Below the pieces are notes generated by a model. That model was given only the letters and a program-made list of their open reading frames with translations, did not search any database and was not told the origin of the DNA. A program made the translations under genes and the position numbers. 64,000 bases of DNA from Novibacillus thermophilus (lineage in GTDB: Bacteria; Bacillota; Bacilli; Thermoactinomycetales; Novibacillaceae): contig NZ_CP019699.1 in NCBI RefSeq assembly GCF_002005165.1, positions 3,534,001-3,598,000 of the forward strand, in the 5' to 3' direction. Shown one piece after another: positions 46,761 to 55,973 of this stretch. Numbering within the stretch: the first letter of the stretch is position 1; every line of letters begins with the position of its first letter.

Positions 46761-47342
46761 AGCAGCCAGCAGAGAACCGGCGATAATTAAACAAAAATTC
46801 AAAGCGTCTGTCCGTGCGACGGAAAACAGGCCGCCATACGTCGTATAGAGTAAAAACAAATACACGAGAAAAATGGCAACGGTGTACGGAATGTCCAACA
46901 AGAACGAGATGACGATACCAAACCCGCGAATTTGAATCACAATGTACAAAATGTACGTGATCACCAGAATGAGGCCGGTAAACATCTGCAGCTTGGCGCT
47001 GCCGTACCTCTTGTAAAAAAAATGGGGGATGGTCACGACATTGTACGACCGCAACCTCTTGGCCAACATAATAATGAACAAGGAACCCAAAAACCAGCAA
47101 ACGACACTGTACAAAATAGCAGAATAGCCGTACTCGTAAATGAGACCAGGGAGACCCAACATGGAGGCTGCGCTGAACCACGTAGCGCCAAACGTCGACA
47201 CACTTAAAAACAACCCGAGGGAACCGCTGACCGTATAGTAATCTCGCAACGTTTTTGAACGGTCAATGCCGTACTTTCCCAGCCACAGAATGAGCACGGT
47301 GTAGATTAAAAAGAAGACCATGTACAGCAGTGGATTAAACAT
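46728..47342 (-). pseudogene. Sodium:solute symporter (SSS family), 3' part deleted
   Basis: The first 195 or so residues are a good symporter N-terminus: GIDRSKTLRDYYTVSG, STFGATWFSAASMLG, TIPHFFYKRYG, with about six helices ending at CLIIAGSLLAAF. Then the frame runs a few codons into NRAMP DNA and stops. About 300 residues are missing. The junction is near 46760. A partner small gene lies upstream, as usual for this type. Confidence 0.85.
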
Positions 47343-47472
47343 CTTTCTGCTGCTTCTCCTGAGATTCGTACTTCTTTATCAGCCATTCGGCCAAAAGGAA
47401 CGGCGAGAGGACAGCCAATGCGAAGGGAATCCCGGTAAACATCCACGTCATCCACGGCAGTTGCATTTTCAC
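47335..47472 (-). CDS. Small membrane partner of the symporter (DUF3311-like)
   Basis: A 45-residue peptide starting at GTG 47472 with a GGGAGGA site. It has one helix (MFTGIPFALAVLSPFLLAEW) and a charged tail (IKKYESQEKQQKDV). Such short proteins commonly precede SSS-family symporters and overlap them, as here (eight bases). It is intact, but its partner is truncated. Confidence 0.68.
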   Translation of the reverse strand: MKMQLPWMTWMFTGIPFALAVLSPFLLAEWLIKKYESQEKQQKDV

Positions 47473-47534
47473 CTTGTTCCTCCCTACTATGAGTCTCCAG
47501 TGTTTTTGACGGCTCCAAGTGTCTCCCCCTATCT

Positions 47535-47965
47535 CTACCGCATCGGGTAAGCCCCTTCCCAAACGACTCTGCGGTAATGGGCTTCGTCGGTATCCCCTTC
47601 CGTGTTAATCAAAATAACGGACGAACTTCGGTTTAACCCGAGTTTTTCTTTCACCTGTTCAAAACGGCGGTCCCTCGCCAGGCAGTACAGCAAACCGGCT
47701 GAAACCGCCCCGGACTCTCCGGATACGATGCGCTGGTCACTCTTCAGCGGATGACCTAAAATGCGCATCCCCCATGCCGCTCCCCTGTCATCACACGAAC
47801 TAAACCAAAGCGGTGCGCTTCATCTTTGACAAACACGCGTTGACATCCAAGGTATTGAGCTAAATGGGACAAAGAAATGAGCGGCGTCTTCACGTAATCT
47901 GGGTGTGTGCTCTGAAAACGGTGAATCTCCGCAACCGTACCCAGTGAGAAATCCGCCGTTACGTC
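47535..47965 (-). pseudogene. dpaL: Diaminopropionate ammonia-lyase remnant, middle deleted
   Basis: Two ends of a DpaL-type PLP enzyme remain in different frames. The N-terminal piece (about 47965-47801) reads TADFSLGTVAEIHRFQ, then YVKTPLISLSHLA and VFVKDEAHRFGL. The C-terminal piece (about 47801-47535) reads DDRGAAWGMRILGHPLKSD, IVSGESGAV, then INTEGDTDEAHYRRVVWEG, as in E. coli YgeX. DpaL is about 400 residues; roughly 250 internal residues, with the PLP lysine region following FGLN, are gone. The junction is near 47801. Confidence 0.83.
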
Positions 47966-49014
47966 ATGGATTCCTTCACTTTTTTTATCTGATTGAACTG
48001 CCACTTTATCAACGTCTGACCCCTCTGAGGCAAGGGACGCACCTCCCTGTTTGACCGACTCACCGTAAAACTGCACGACAGCATGGGCCATCTTGACCAC
48101 TTCACGGGCTAAACAGCTCGGTTCCACGACTTTCATGTTGTCTCCAAACCCTAATACGAACGCCTTCGCCTCTTCTTCCGTGTCGAAGCAAAGGGTGACA
48201 GGTATCCAACCGCTGTCCAAAGGATGGCCGACTGCACGAATTTTCGCGAACCAACCGGCGTATGGCAATTTTGGAAGAACGGAGGGCGCTGCTTCCACCT
48301 GTATTTCGTATTCCGGCAAATGATCTATAAACGCCTGAGTAGAAGACTCCCAGTACTGGGCCAGATCAAAGTCCGTCGGACGGACAAACCTCTCATTCGT
48401 CGACGCCGCCGACAGGATGCGCGACGCTCTGTACGTCCGCACTGTCTCATCGATTGATGCGACTAAATACCAAACACTCCCTTTCGCCACCAGTCCGAGG
48501 GGGTCCACTGTACGCTCCACCGTGTCACCGTCTGAACGCCGGTAGAGGATGTGCAATCTCTCTTCTTCCCAAATCGCCTGCTGCAGTGTTTCAAAGGCGG
48601 CAACCGTCTCCTCCGGCTTTCTCCACGCACGGGTGTCGACGTGTATGCGCTGCCAGACTTCTTTTGCACCGTGACGGTACGTGTCAGGGATGGCAGCGAG
48701 CAATTTGTTCCTGGCATCTTCTGCCGATCGCGTCAAACCTAAATCGTCCAGCAAGTGGGCGGGAGGCGACACGAACAACGCTTGAATCTCTTTCTCCTTG
48801 AACCCAGTCAAATTCGTCCGGTATTTTTCCATCAAGCGCCACCCTCCCCCACGCCACGGTCGGCCACAACGGGAATGCCAGCTCGACTGAGGGCCTCCAT
48901 ATCCCGATACACGGTTCTCTCCGACACTTCCAGCCGTTCCGCCAGCTGCTTGGCTGTCATTCTCCCGTGAGATTGCAGTAACAACAAGATGGATATCAAT
49001 CGGTCCGCTCTCAT
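47756..49014 (-). pseudogene. HTH-WYL regulator (YobV-like), frameshifted and fused to dpaL
   Basis: The HTH part starts at ATG 49014 (AAAGGAG site): [40 protein letters not shown]. It breaks at a run of five G near 48845; adding one G restores [19 protein letters not shown] and the WYL domain (ILYRRSDGDTVERTVDPLGL, WYLVASID, YRASRI). The frame does not stop after the WYL C-terminal region (REVVKMAHAVVQFYGES) but continues into the N-terminal piece of dpaL from about 47965. Such regulators often control a divergent gene; here that is the SDR at 49123. Confidence 0.82.
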
Positions 49015-49122
49015 CCCAATCTCCTTTAGGGTTAGCTAAATTTATTCAAAAATATGACATAAGGTGTCAAGAATACGTGCCTATACTTCAAATTATACAC
49101 CACATGAAAGGAAGGATGGCCC

Positions 49123-49959
49123 ATGCAGTCGTTGAAAGGAAAAATTGCCCTCGTCACAGGGGCGAGTCGGGGAGCGGGGCGGGGAATCGCCCTGGAATTA
49201 GGGATGGCCGGTGCCACTGTCTATGTGACAGGGAGAAGTGTGAAAGGGGACAGCACGCACAACTGGCCGGGGACCATTGACGACACGGCTTCCGACATTG
49301 AAGCGTCCGGCGGTAAGAGCGTAGCCGTTCGCTGCGACCATACGAACGACGACGAGGTGAAGGCGTTAATCGAGCGCATCCGGCGAGAACAGTCCCGGCT
49401 GGACATTCTCGTCAACAATGTGTGGGGAGGAAACGAGCTGCCAATCGAGGAGAAGCCGTTCTGGGAATTGCCGTTAACACACTGGGATCATATGTTTACC
49501 GCTGGTGTGCGCGCCCAACTGGTGACCAATTACTACGCCGTGCCGTTCATGCGGGACACAGGAAGCGGATTAATCATCCATACGACCTCTTGGGACGACG
49601 ACGCGTACATCGGCCACTTCTACTACGACCTGGCCAAACACGCCCTTACCCGCATGGCGTACGGCTTATCAATAGACTTAAAAAAGGACGGCATTGCTGT
49701 ACTGGCTGTTTCTCCGGGATGGATGCGGACGGAGCTCGTCTTGAAAGCGTTTGGAACGGACGAAGCGCACTGGCAGGACGTCGAGGCCTTAGCCCAGACC
49801 GAATCTCCCCGCTACGTCGGACGTGCCGTCTGCGCCCTCGCCTCTGATCCAGAAGTGCTGAAAAAAACAGGGCAAGTCCTGCGGACAGGGGACCTGGCCA
49901 AAGAATACGACTTCACCGACATTGATGGACGACAGGTTCCCCCTTTCCGAGTGTCGTAA
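49123..49959 (+). CDS. Short-chain dehydrogenase/reductase (DHRS1-like)
   Basis: A 278-residue NAD(P)-dependent oxidoreductase. The cofactor motif is VTGASRGAGRGIALELG, followed by DILVNNVWGG and a catalytic Tyr-Lys in FYYDLAKHALTRMAYG; SPGWMRTELVL follows. It is close to the DHRS1 group by the VWGGNELP and HWDHMF stretches. AAGGAAGGA precedes the ATG. It is divergent from the WYL regulator. Substrate unknown. Confidence 0.9.
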   Translation: MQSLKGKIALVTGASRGAGRGIALELGMAGATVYVTGRSVKGDSTHNWPGTIDDTASDIEASGGKSVAVRCDHTNDDEVKALIERIRREQSRLDILVNNVWGGNELPIEEKPFWELPLTHWDHMFTAGVRAQLVTNYYAVPFMRDTGSGLIIHTTSWDDDAYIGHFYYDLAKHALTRMAYGLSIDLKKDGIAVLAVSPGWMRTELVLKAFGTDEAHWQDVEALAQTESPRYVGRAVCALASDPEVLKKTGQVLRTGDLAKEYDFTDIDGRQVPPFRVS

Positions 49960-50001
49960 AGCTTTTTGTTAAACGACGGGCAAGTACCGGTTCTTCTCTA
50001 T

Positions 50002-50673
50002 TCACAGATCCGGTATTTGCCAATCAATTTCTGGACTTCCGATCTCGCGCAAGAACTGATTCGCCTTGGAAAACGGCCGACTGCCAAAGAACCCTCTGTC
50101 AGCCGAAAACGGACTCGGGTGTGGAGACTCGATGATGTAGTGACGAGAGGAAATGAGCTGTTTTTTTGCCTGGGCGTTTCTCCCCCACAGGATGAAGACG
50201 ACTGGCCTCTCCCTCTCGTTCAGCGTGCGAATGACCTGGTCGGTAAACGTCTCCCACCCGATGCCTTTATGTGAATTCGGCATTCCCTTTCTGACCGTCA
50301 ACACCGTGTTCAACAGCAGGACTCCTTGTTCTGCCCATTTCACGAGACAGCCGTGATTCGGAATCGTACACCCTACATCGTCCCGCAATTCTTTAAAAAT
50401 ATTTTGCAACGAGGGAGGCGCCTTCACGCCCGGTTGCACGGAAAAGCTTAACCCGTGGGCTTGTCCAGGGCCGTGATAAGGGTCCTGACCTAAAATGACG
50501 ACTTTCGTCTCCTCAAACGGCGTATAGTGCAACGCATTGTAAATGTCGTACATGTTCGGGTACACGATGCGCGTTTTGTATTCTTTTATTAAAAATTGGC
50601 GCAATTTGATGTAATACGGCTTTTTAAATTCCTCTTCCAACAGCGGTGCCCAATCGTTTTTCAAAATGGCCAT
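50002..50673 (-). CDS. ung: Uracil-DNA glycosylase, family 1
   Basis: Removes uracil from DNA in base-excision repair. A 223-residue protein with the catalytic water-activating motif [34 protein letters not shown] and the DNA-intercalating [17 protein letters not shown]. All key residues are present. In B. subtilis ung (ywdG) is near pdxK (ywdB), a loose synteny also seen here. Confidence 0.97.
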   Translation of the reverse strand: MAILKNDWAPLLEEEFKKPYYIKLRQFLIKEYKTRIVYPNMYDIYNALHYTPFEETKVVILGQDPYHGPGQAHGLSFSVQPGVKAPPSLQNIFKELRDDVGCTIPNHGCLVKWAEQGVLLLNTVLTVRKGMPNSHKGIGWETFTDQVIRTLNERERPVVFILWGRNAQAKKQLISSRHYIIESPHPSPFSADRGFFGSRPFSKANQFLREIGSPEIDWQIPDL

Positions 50674-50767
50674 CGGTCATGCGACACATCCTTGTCTAAC
50701 TTGCTCTACCATTTGTTTTCGACACGAAAAAACGAGAACCCTCCTCCAACCGGGAGTTTTAACCTTC

Positions 50768-51811
50768 TTAATTTTTTATTCCGTACAACTCCCGATTCCG
50801 CTCTTTAAACGCGCTGTGGTGAGAAGACACCATCTCCACCGGACTGGCGTCAGGCTGGATAAACTGTTTGGCTTTGTTGACTGCGTTCGCCGCATCCTGG
50901 AAAGCGCCGGCGATCAAATTGACCTTTCCGTCGTACTGTAAGATGTCCCCGGCGGCGTAGAGCCCGTCGACAGACGTCTCACTGCTCGCACTGCCGGCGA
51001 TGTAACGGTTGTCCACCATTCTAATCGGCAGTGTACTCTTCTCCAGCAAAGACGTATCACACTCATACCCGTGGTGCACGATGACGTCATCAATGCGCAA
51101 CTCGAACACGTCTCCTGTCTTGAGGTTCGTCAATTGGACACGTTCTATGACACTGTCGTCATCACCTGCCACAAGCTTCGTCAGCTTTGAATGAAAGATG
51201 CATTCCACCGAACTGTTTAACAGTTCCGTCACCTGTGCCTCATGGGCAGACAACGAACCGTTTCTGCACACTACATAAACTTTCTCAGCCACGGGCTCAA
51301 GTTCAATCGCCCAATCGACCGCCGAGTTCCCTCCGCCTGAAATGAGCACCGTTTTATTTTGAAACCGCCGGATTGACGGAACAGCATAGTGCAAATTCAA
51401 ACCTTCAAACCGGTCCGCACCTTCTAACGGCAGTTTTTTCGGATTGATGATCCCGCTGCCTACTGCGACAATGACGGTTTTCGTGTAATGTTTTTGCCCG
51501 GAAGCCGTCTCTAAGACGAATATCCCTTCCCCGTCGCGTGTCACAACCTCCACTTTTTCGTTCAACACGACGGTCGGGTTAAACGTCAAGCCTTGTGCCA
51601 CTAGGTGTTGAATGAGCTCGCCGCCCGAAATCGGTACGTGCCCCCCAACGTCCCAGATCATTTTCTCCGGGTAGACGTGAAGCTTTCCACCTAATCGTGG
51701 CTGACATTCGATCAATTTCGTTTTCATTTCCCGGAGTCCGCTGTAAAAAGCGGCGTAAAGTCCGGCCGGCCCGCCTCCGACGATAGTCACGTCAAACAAC
51801 TCGTTCTGCAC
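50768..51811 (-). CDS. Ferredoxin-NADP+ reductase, thioredoxin-reductase-like (YcgT/YumC type)
   Basis: A 347-residue FAD/NADPH flavoprotein: FDVTIVGGGPAGLYAAFY (FAD), VLISGGGNSAVDWAIEL (NADPH) and the C-terminal GLYAAGDILQYDGKVNLI. It lacks the CxxC of thioredoxin reductase, as expected for the FNR2 group. GTG 51811 follows GGGAGTGG; the frame is open to 51904. It is divergent from the siderophore transporter, next to a Fur-like site. B. subtilis YcgT is Fur-controlled, so YcgT is the likelier orthologue than YumC. A T-run after a weak stem near 50710-50750 may terminate it. Confidence 0.88.
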   Translation of the reverse strand: MQNELFDVTIVGGGPAGLYAAFYSGLREMKTKLIECQPRLGGKLHVYPEKMIWDVGGHVPISGGELIQHLVAQGLTFNPTVVLNEKVEVVTRDGEGIFVLETASGQKHYTKTVIVAVGSGIINPKKLPLEGADRFEGLNLHYAVPSIRRFQNKTVLISGGGNSAVDWAIELEPVAEKVYVVCRNGSLSAHEAQVTELLNSSVECIFHSKLTKLVAGDDDSVIERVQLTNLKTGDVFELRIDDVIVHHGYECDTSLLEKSTLPIRMVDNRYIAGSASSETSVDGLYAAGDILQYDGKVNLIAGAFQDAANAVNKAKQFIQPDASPVEMVSSHHSAFKERNRELYGIKN

Positions 51812-51839
51812 GTCTGTCCACTCCCTAAAGCAGCCCAGT

Positions 51840-51854
51840 TGATTATCGTTCTCA
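51840..51854 (-). promoter_or_regulatory. Candidate Fur box of the reductase gene
   Basis: TGATTATCGTTCTCA matches 11 of the 14 defined positions of the 7-1-7 Fur consensus and lies about 30 bases upstream of the GTG start. Confidence 0.55.
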
Positions 51855-51897
51855 GTTAAGTGTACGCTAATTTTTTTCTTTTTACAATCAAAATGTC

Positions 51898-51927
51898 TTG
51901 ACAAGACCCCCCCGTTCCCTTTAAAGT
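51898..51927 (+). promoter_or_regulatory. Sigma-A promoter of the siderophore operon
   Basis: TTGACA at 51898-51903 and TTAAAG at 51921-51926 with a 17-base spacer. The Fur box starts about 20 bases downstream of the -10. A second weaker pair (TTGCCT/TATCAT) overlaps the Fur box itself. Confidence 0.6.
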
Positions 51928-51944
51928 AAAGGTTGCCTTAGTGT

Positions 51945-51959
51945 TGATAATCATTATCA
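51945..51959 (+). promoter_or_regulatory. Fur box, perfect 7-1-7 repeat
   Basis: TGATAATCATTATCA is an exact inverted repeat and equals the B. subtilis Fur consensus. It lies 24 bases before the ATPase start and predicts repression by iron. Confidence 0.92.
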
Positions 51960-51982
51960 TTTATGGTTGCGAGGGAATCACG

Positions 51983-52774
51983 ATGGGCCGACTGTACACG
52001 GAAAAAGTCAACATTGGCTACGGAGAGCGGTTGATTGTAAAGCAGCTCACAGTCAACATTCCCGATCAAAAAATCACCGCCATCATCGGTCCGAACGGCT
52101 GCGGAAAATCGACGCTGCTCAAAGCGATGACGCGCATTATTTCGCACCGGTCGGGTGCGGTCGTGTTAGACGGTAAGGACATCGCCACGGAACGCACAAA
52201 GAAACTGGCCCAAAAAATGGCGATTCTCCCCCAAAATCCTGAGAGCGCCAGGGGGTTAACGGTAGCAGAACTCGTGTCCTACGGCCGGTTTCCTTACCAA
52301 AGAGGGTTCGGGCGCTTAAGTCAAAAGGACCGTGAGGCCATTAACTGGGCCCTGGACGTGACGGGGACGAAAGACTATCGATACCGACCGGTCGATGCCC
52401 TCTCCGGCGGCCAGCGCCAGCGCGTTTGGATTGCCATGGCCCTCGCCCAACAAACGGAGATCATCTTTCTCGACGAACCGACGACTTATTTAGACATCGC
52501 CCACCAGCTGGAAGTGCTGGAGCTGTTAAAGAGGTTGAACAAAGAGCAACAGCGCACGATCGTCATGGTGCTCCACGACATTAACCAGGCATCCCGGTAC
52601 TCCGATTACATGATCGCGTTAAAAGATGGAGAAGTTGCCAAGGCCGGAACGTGTGAAGAAGTGATCACCCGCGACGTGCTGAAAACAGTCTTTCACATTG
52701 ACGCCGACATCCAACTCGATCCTCACACGAACAAGCCGATGTGCCTGTCGTATCACTTAATAAAGGGAGAATGA
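51983..52774 (+). CDS. Iron-siderophore ABC transporter ATPase (YusV/FecE type)
   Basis: A 263-residue ATPase with Walker A GPNGCGKST, the family's LPQNPESARGLTV Q-loop, ALSGGQRQRVWIAMALAQ and LDEPTTYLDIAHQ. It closely resembles B. subtilis YusV, which powers several siderophore importers. ATG 51983 has GCGAGGG upstream; the frame is open to 51941 but that would run through the Fur box. First gene of a four-gene iron operon. Confidence 0.93.
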   Translation: MGRLYTEKVNIGYGERLIVKQLTVNIPDQKITAIIGPNGCGKSTLLKAMTRIISHRSGAVVLDGKDIATERTKKLAQKMAILPQNPESARGLTVAELVSYGRFPYQRGFGRLSQKDREAINWALDVTGTKDYRYRPVDALSGGQRQRVWIAMALAQQTEIIFLDEPTTYLDIAHQLEVLELLKRLNKEQQRTIVMVLHDINQASRYSDYMIALKDGEVAKAGTCEEVITRDVLKTVFHIDADIQLDPHTNKPMCLSYHLIKGE

Positions 52775-52779
52775 TCGAC

Positions 52780-53706
52780 GTGAGAAAACGGTCGCTTTTC
52801 TTCTCACTGTGTGTCCTGCTGCTTCTCGGCGCCTGCAATAGCGGCCCGCAAGCAGCAGATGAAAGTGATTCTGCCAACGGCGGCAATCAGAAAGATACGA
52901 TCACGTACGAATCGGAAAACGGGCCCGTGGAAGTGCCGGCAGACCCACAACGGGTGGTCGTCCTGTCGTCGTTCGCCGGCAATGTCATGGCCTTAGATGT
53001 CAATCTCGTCGGAATCGACGCGTGGACCAAAATGAACCCGCGTTTCCAAGACGCGTTACAAGGTGTGGAGGAAGTGTCCGATGAAAGTCTGGAAAAAATC
53101 ATTGAACTGGAACCGGACTTGATCATCGGGTTATCGAACATTAAAAACGTCGACAAATTAAAGCAAATTGCGCCTACCGTTACGTTTACATACGGAAAAG
53201 TCGACTACTTAACCCAGCATATTGAAATCGGAAAACTGTTAAACAAAGAAGAAGAAGCCCGGGCCTGGGTGGAAGACTTTAAAGCACGAGCCCAACAGGT
53301 CGGTCAACAAATTAGAGACAAAATCGGGGAAGACACGACCGTGTCGGTCATTGAGGACTTTGACAAGCAACTGTACGTATTCGGCGACAACTGGGGCCGC
53401 GGCACCGAAATTTTGTACCAGGAAATGAAATTAAAAATGCCTGAGAAAGTGAAGGAGATGGCGTTAAAGGACGGTTACTACGCCTTATCGTTAGAAGTCC
53501 TTCCCGAGTTCGCCGGGGACTACCTCGTTTTTAGCAAATACGACGACCGGGACACGTCCTACGAAGAAACGGAGACGTATCAGAACATTCCCGCCGTCAA
53601 AAACGGACGCGTTTTGGAAGTGGATGCCAAAGCTTTCTACTTTAACGATCCGCTAACGTTGGAATACCAACTGGAAGTATTTGAAGAATACTTTCTGAAC
53701 CGATAA
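52780..53706 (+). CDS. Siderophore-binding lipoprotein
   Basis: A 308-residue solute-binding protein. A lipoprotein signal with the lipobox LLGAC at about residues 14-18 anchors it outside the membrane. It has a FhuD/FepB-type fold: PADPQRVVVLSSFAGN, LEKIIELEPDLIIGLS and IPAVKNGRVLEVDAKAFYF. GTG 52780 is nine bases after AAAGGGAG; an ATG at 52771 overlaps the ATPase stop. Siderophore class is not predictable. Confidence 0.92.
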   Translation: MRKRSLFFSLCVLLLLGACNSGPQAADESDSANGGNQKDTITYESENGPVEVPADPQRVVVLSSFAGNVMALDVNLVGIDAWTKMNPRFQDALQGVEEVSDESLEKIIELEPDLIIGLSNIKNVDKLKQIAPTVTFTYGKVDYLTQHIEIGKLLNKEEEARAWVEDFKARAQQVGQQIRDKIGEDTTVSVIEDFDKQLYVFGDNWGRGTEILYQEMKLKMPEKVKEMALKDGYYALSLEVLPEFAGDYLVFSKYDDRDTSYEETETYQNIPAVKNGRVLEVDAKAFYFNDPLTLEYQLEVFEEYFLNR

Positions 53707-53729
53707 CGACCAGAAAAGATGATCGCATC

Positions 53730-54740
53730 ATGACCAAAGAGGACCGACGTTCCATCCCCTTTCGATACAAGCTGTCAGCGGGAATGATCGTTCTCATCGG
53801 CGCGTTTGTCGCGGCGATGGTATTCGGGGCCGCTGACACGACTCTCTCCTCTCTATGGCGGGCCCTGGTGACACGTACAGCGGACGATTACGCGTCTGTC
53901 ATTCGGGAAATTCGCCTGCCCCGAGAAATCGCCGCCGCTCTCGTCGGAGCGGCGCTGGCCGTTTCCGGCGCCGTGATGCAAGGGATGACGCGCAACCCCC
54001 TTGCCGATCCGGGACTGTTCGGATTGACAGCGGGCGCCAATGCGGCACTGGCCATTACGCTCGCACTGGGCCCTGCTACCCATTACCTCGGGATCACGAT
54101 CAGTTGTTTCATCGGCGCAGGGGTCGGCGCCGTGTTGGTGCTCGGCATCAGTGCCGCCAAAAGAGGCGGGCTTTCCCCGCTTCGCCTCGTATTAGCCGGC
54201 GCAGCCGTGACAGCGTTTCTGAACGCCGTTGCGGAAGGCACCGGCTTATACTTTAAACTCTCTAAAGACGTCTCGATGTGGACGGCTGGAGGCATGATCG
54301 GCACTTCTTGGAGCCAGCTTCACGTTGTCGTCCCGTTTATCGCCTTAGGGATCGCTGTCGCGCTCTTTCTATCCAGACAACTGACGGTTCTCAGTTTAAG
54401 TGAGGAGGTCGCCGTCGGGTTGGGGCAACAGACGACAGGCGTGAAGACCGTGTTATTCATCGTCGTGATCGTCCTTTGCGGATCTTCTGTCGCACTCGCC
54501 GGCAACATCGCCTTTTTCGGTTTGATGGTGCCGCACATCGTCCGCGCCGTCGTCGGGACGGACTACCGCTTCATCGTGCCGATGTCGGCCATTTTAGGTG
54601 CAGCCTTTATGCTGTTGGCCGATACGCTGGGACGTACCGTCAACGCCCCCTACGAAACACCTGTCGCAGCGATTGTGGCCATGATGGGCTTGCCCTTTTT
54701 CCTGTTCATCGTCCGCACGGGGGGGAAAGCAGTTTCATGA
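53730..54740 (+). CDS. Siderophore ABC transporter permease, FecCD family (first)
   Basis: A 336-residue permease with about nine helices. FecCD motifs: REIRLPREIAAALVGAALAV, GAVMQGMTRNPLADPGLFG, GTSWSQL and the C-terminal IAFFGLMVPHIVRAVVGTDYR. Forms a pair with the next permease and overlaps it by four bases (ATGA). Start ATG 53730 is 23 bases after the lipoprotein stop. Confidence 0.95.
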   Translation: MTKEDRRSIPFRYKLSAGMIVLIGAFVAAMVFGAADTTLSSLWRALVTRTADDYASVIREIRLPREIAAALVGAALAVSGAVMQGMTRNPLADPGLFGLTAGANAALAITLALGPATHYLGITISCFIGAGVGAVLVLGISAAKRGGLSPLRLVLAGAAVTAFLNAVAEGTGLYFKLSKDVSMWTAGGMIGTSWSQLHVVVPFIALGIAVALFLSRQLTVLSLSEEVAVGLGQQTTGVKTVLFIVVIVLCGSSVALAGNIAFFGLMVPHIVRAVVGTDYRFIVPMSAILGAAFMLLADTLGRTVNAPYETPVAAIVAMMGLPFFLFIVRTGGKAVS

Positions 54741-55747
54741 TCCATCCGGCATTGCGGAAAAAACAGCGTTTGATCCTGTTCGCTTTGCTCGCCCTCATTG
54801 TGGCGACGAGCGTGATCGGCATCGGCATGGGGGTCTCCTCCCTGTCTTACGACCGACTCATTCCGACACTGCTCGGGCAAGGGTCGTTTAAAGAAACGTT
54901 CATCCTGTATTCGGTCCGTATGCCGCGCCTCATTATCACACTCTTGGCCGGCATGGCGTTCGCTTTATCGGGTGCCATTTTACAAAGCATCACCCGCAAT
55001 GACTTGGCGGACCCTGGCATTATCGGGATCAATTCGGGAGCAGGTGTGGCGGTCACGGTCTTCTTTTTGTTTTTTCCCATAGATGCCGGTTCTTTTGTGT
55101 ACGCCCTTCCCTTGGTCGCTTTCGCCGGGGCTTTCATTACGGCTTGTCTCATCTACTTTTTTTCGTACGACAGGTTCGCCGGACTCCAGCCAGTCAAGTT
55201 AGTGCTTACCGGCGTCGGGTTTTCCATGGCGTTTTCCGGGGCGATGATTGTCTTCATTTCGTCAGCTGAACGCGCTCAAGTCGACTTCATCGCCAAATGG
55301 CTCGCGGGAAGCATTTGGGGAACCGACTGGCCTTTCATCTGGGCCCTCTTGCCGTGGCTGGCTGTGCTCATCCCCTTTACGCTGTCCAAAGCCCATCGGT
55401 TGAATCTGCTCGAATTGGGCGAACCGGTCGCCATCGGCATCGGAGTGGCCGTTGAAAAGGAACGCGTCGCCCTGCTTCTGACGGCGGTTGCCCTTGCCGC
55501 TTCCGCCGTTTCCGTCACGGGCGGGATTGCGTTCATCGGGCTCATGGCTCCCCACATGGCCAAAGCGCTAGTCGGACCGAGACATCAACTGTTTATCCCT
55601 GTCGCCCTTTTAATGGGCGGATGGCTGTTGCTCTTGGCCGATACCGTCGGCCGCCAGCTAGTGGACCCCGACGGCATCCCGGCCGGCATCGTCGTCGCCC
55701 TTATCGGAGCCCCCTACTTTTTGTATTTACTGCTAAAAAAGCAGTGA
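54737..55747 (+). CDS. Siderophore ABC transporter permease, FecCD family (second)
   Basis: A 336-residue permease. Motifs: SVRMPRLIITLLAGMAFALS, GAILQSITRNDLADPGIIG, GSIWGTDW and IAFIGLMAPHMAKALVG. The frame is open far upstream inside the first permease, but homology starts at ATG 54737, coupled to the preceding stop. Last gene of the operon. The next 130 bases (55748-55877) hold no clear terminator or gene. Confidence 0.95.
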   Translation: MIHPALRKKQRLILFALLALIVATSVIGIGMGVSSLSYDRLIPTLLGQGSFKETFILYSVRMPRLIITLLAGMAFALSGAILQSITRNDLADPGIIGINSGAGVAVTVFFLFFPIDAGSFVYALPLVAFAGAFITACLIYFFSYDRFAGLQPVKLVLTGVGFSMAFSGAMIVFISSAERAQVDFIAKWLAGSIWGTDWPFIWALLPWLAVLIPFTLSKAHRLNLLELGEPVAIGIGVAVEKERVALLLTAVALAASAVSVTGGIAFIGLMAPHMAKALVGPRHQLFIPVALLMGGWLLLLADTVGRQLVDPDGIPAGIVVALIGAPYFLYLLLKKQ

Positions 55748-55968
55748 GCACGACATGTTCTTAGACGAGTCCTTTTTGTCTTCTGCACTCACGTCTCGTC
55801 CCACTCTTCTACCGGCGACGCTGAAAAAAGTCAATAATTCCCCCTGATCAATTGTTGTGAAAAATGAGGAGCACAGGTCATAAAACCTTTCGTACATACT
55901 GATTCTCGCCCTGATCTTTCACAACTACTCCCAGCTCATTTAGATCCATTTTTAAATTTTTTGCCTTT

Positions 55969-55973
55969 TTCTT
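55969..55973 (+). repeat. Left target-site duplication of the IS1634-family element
   Basis: TTCTT abuts the left inverted repeat and recurs at 57898-57902 on the other side. Confidence 0.83.

Noticed and set aside
46770-47181. N-terminal half of the long frame that ends in the NRAMP fragment
   Set aside because: Its residues are Arg/His/Phe-rich nonsense; this DNA encodes the SSS symporter in another frame.
50700-50766. Strong terminator after the ferredoxin-NADP reductase gene
   Set aside because: A T-run is present but the stem is short and mismatched, so it is only mentioned with the gene.
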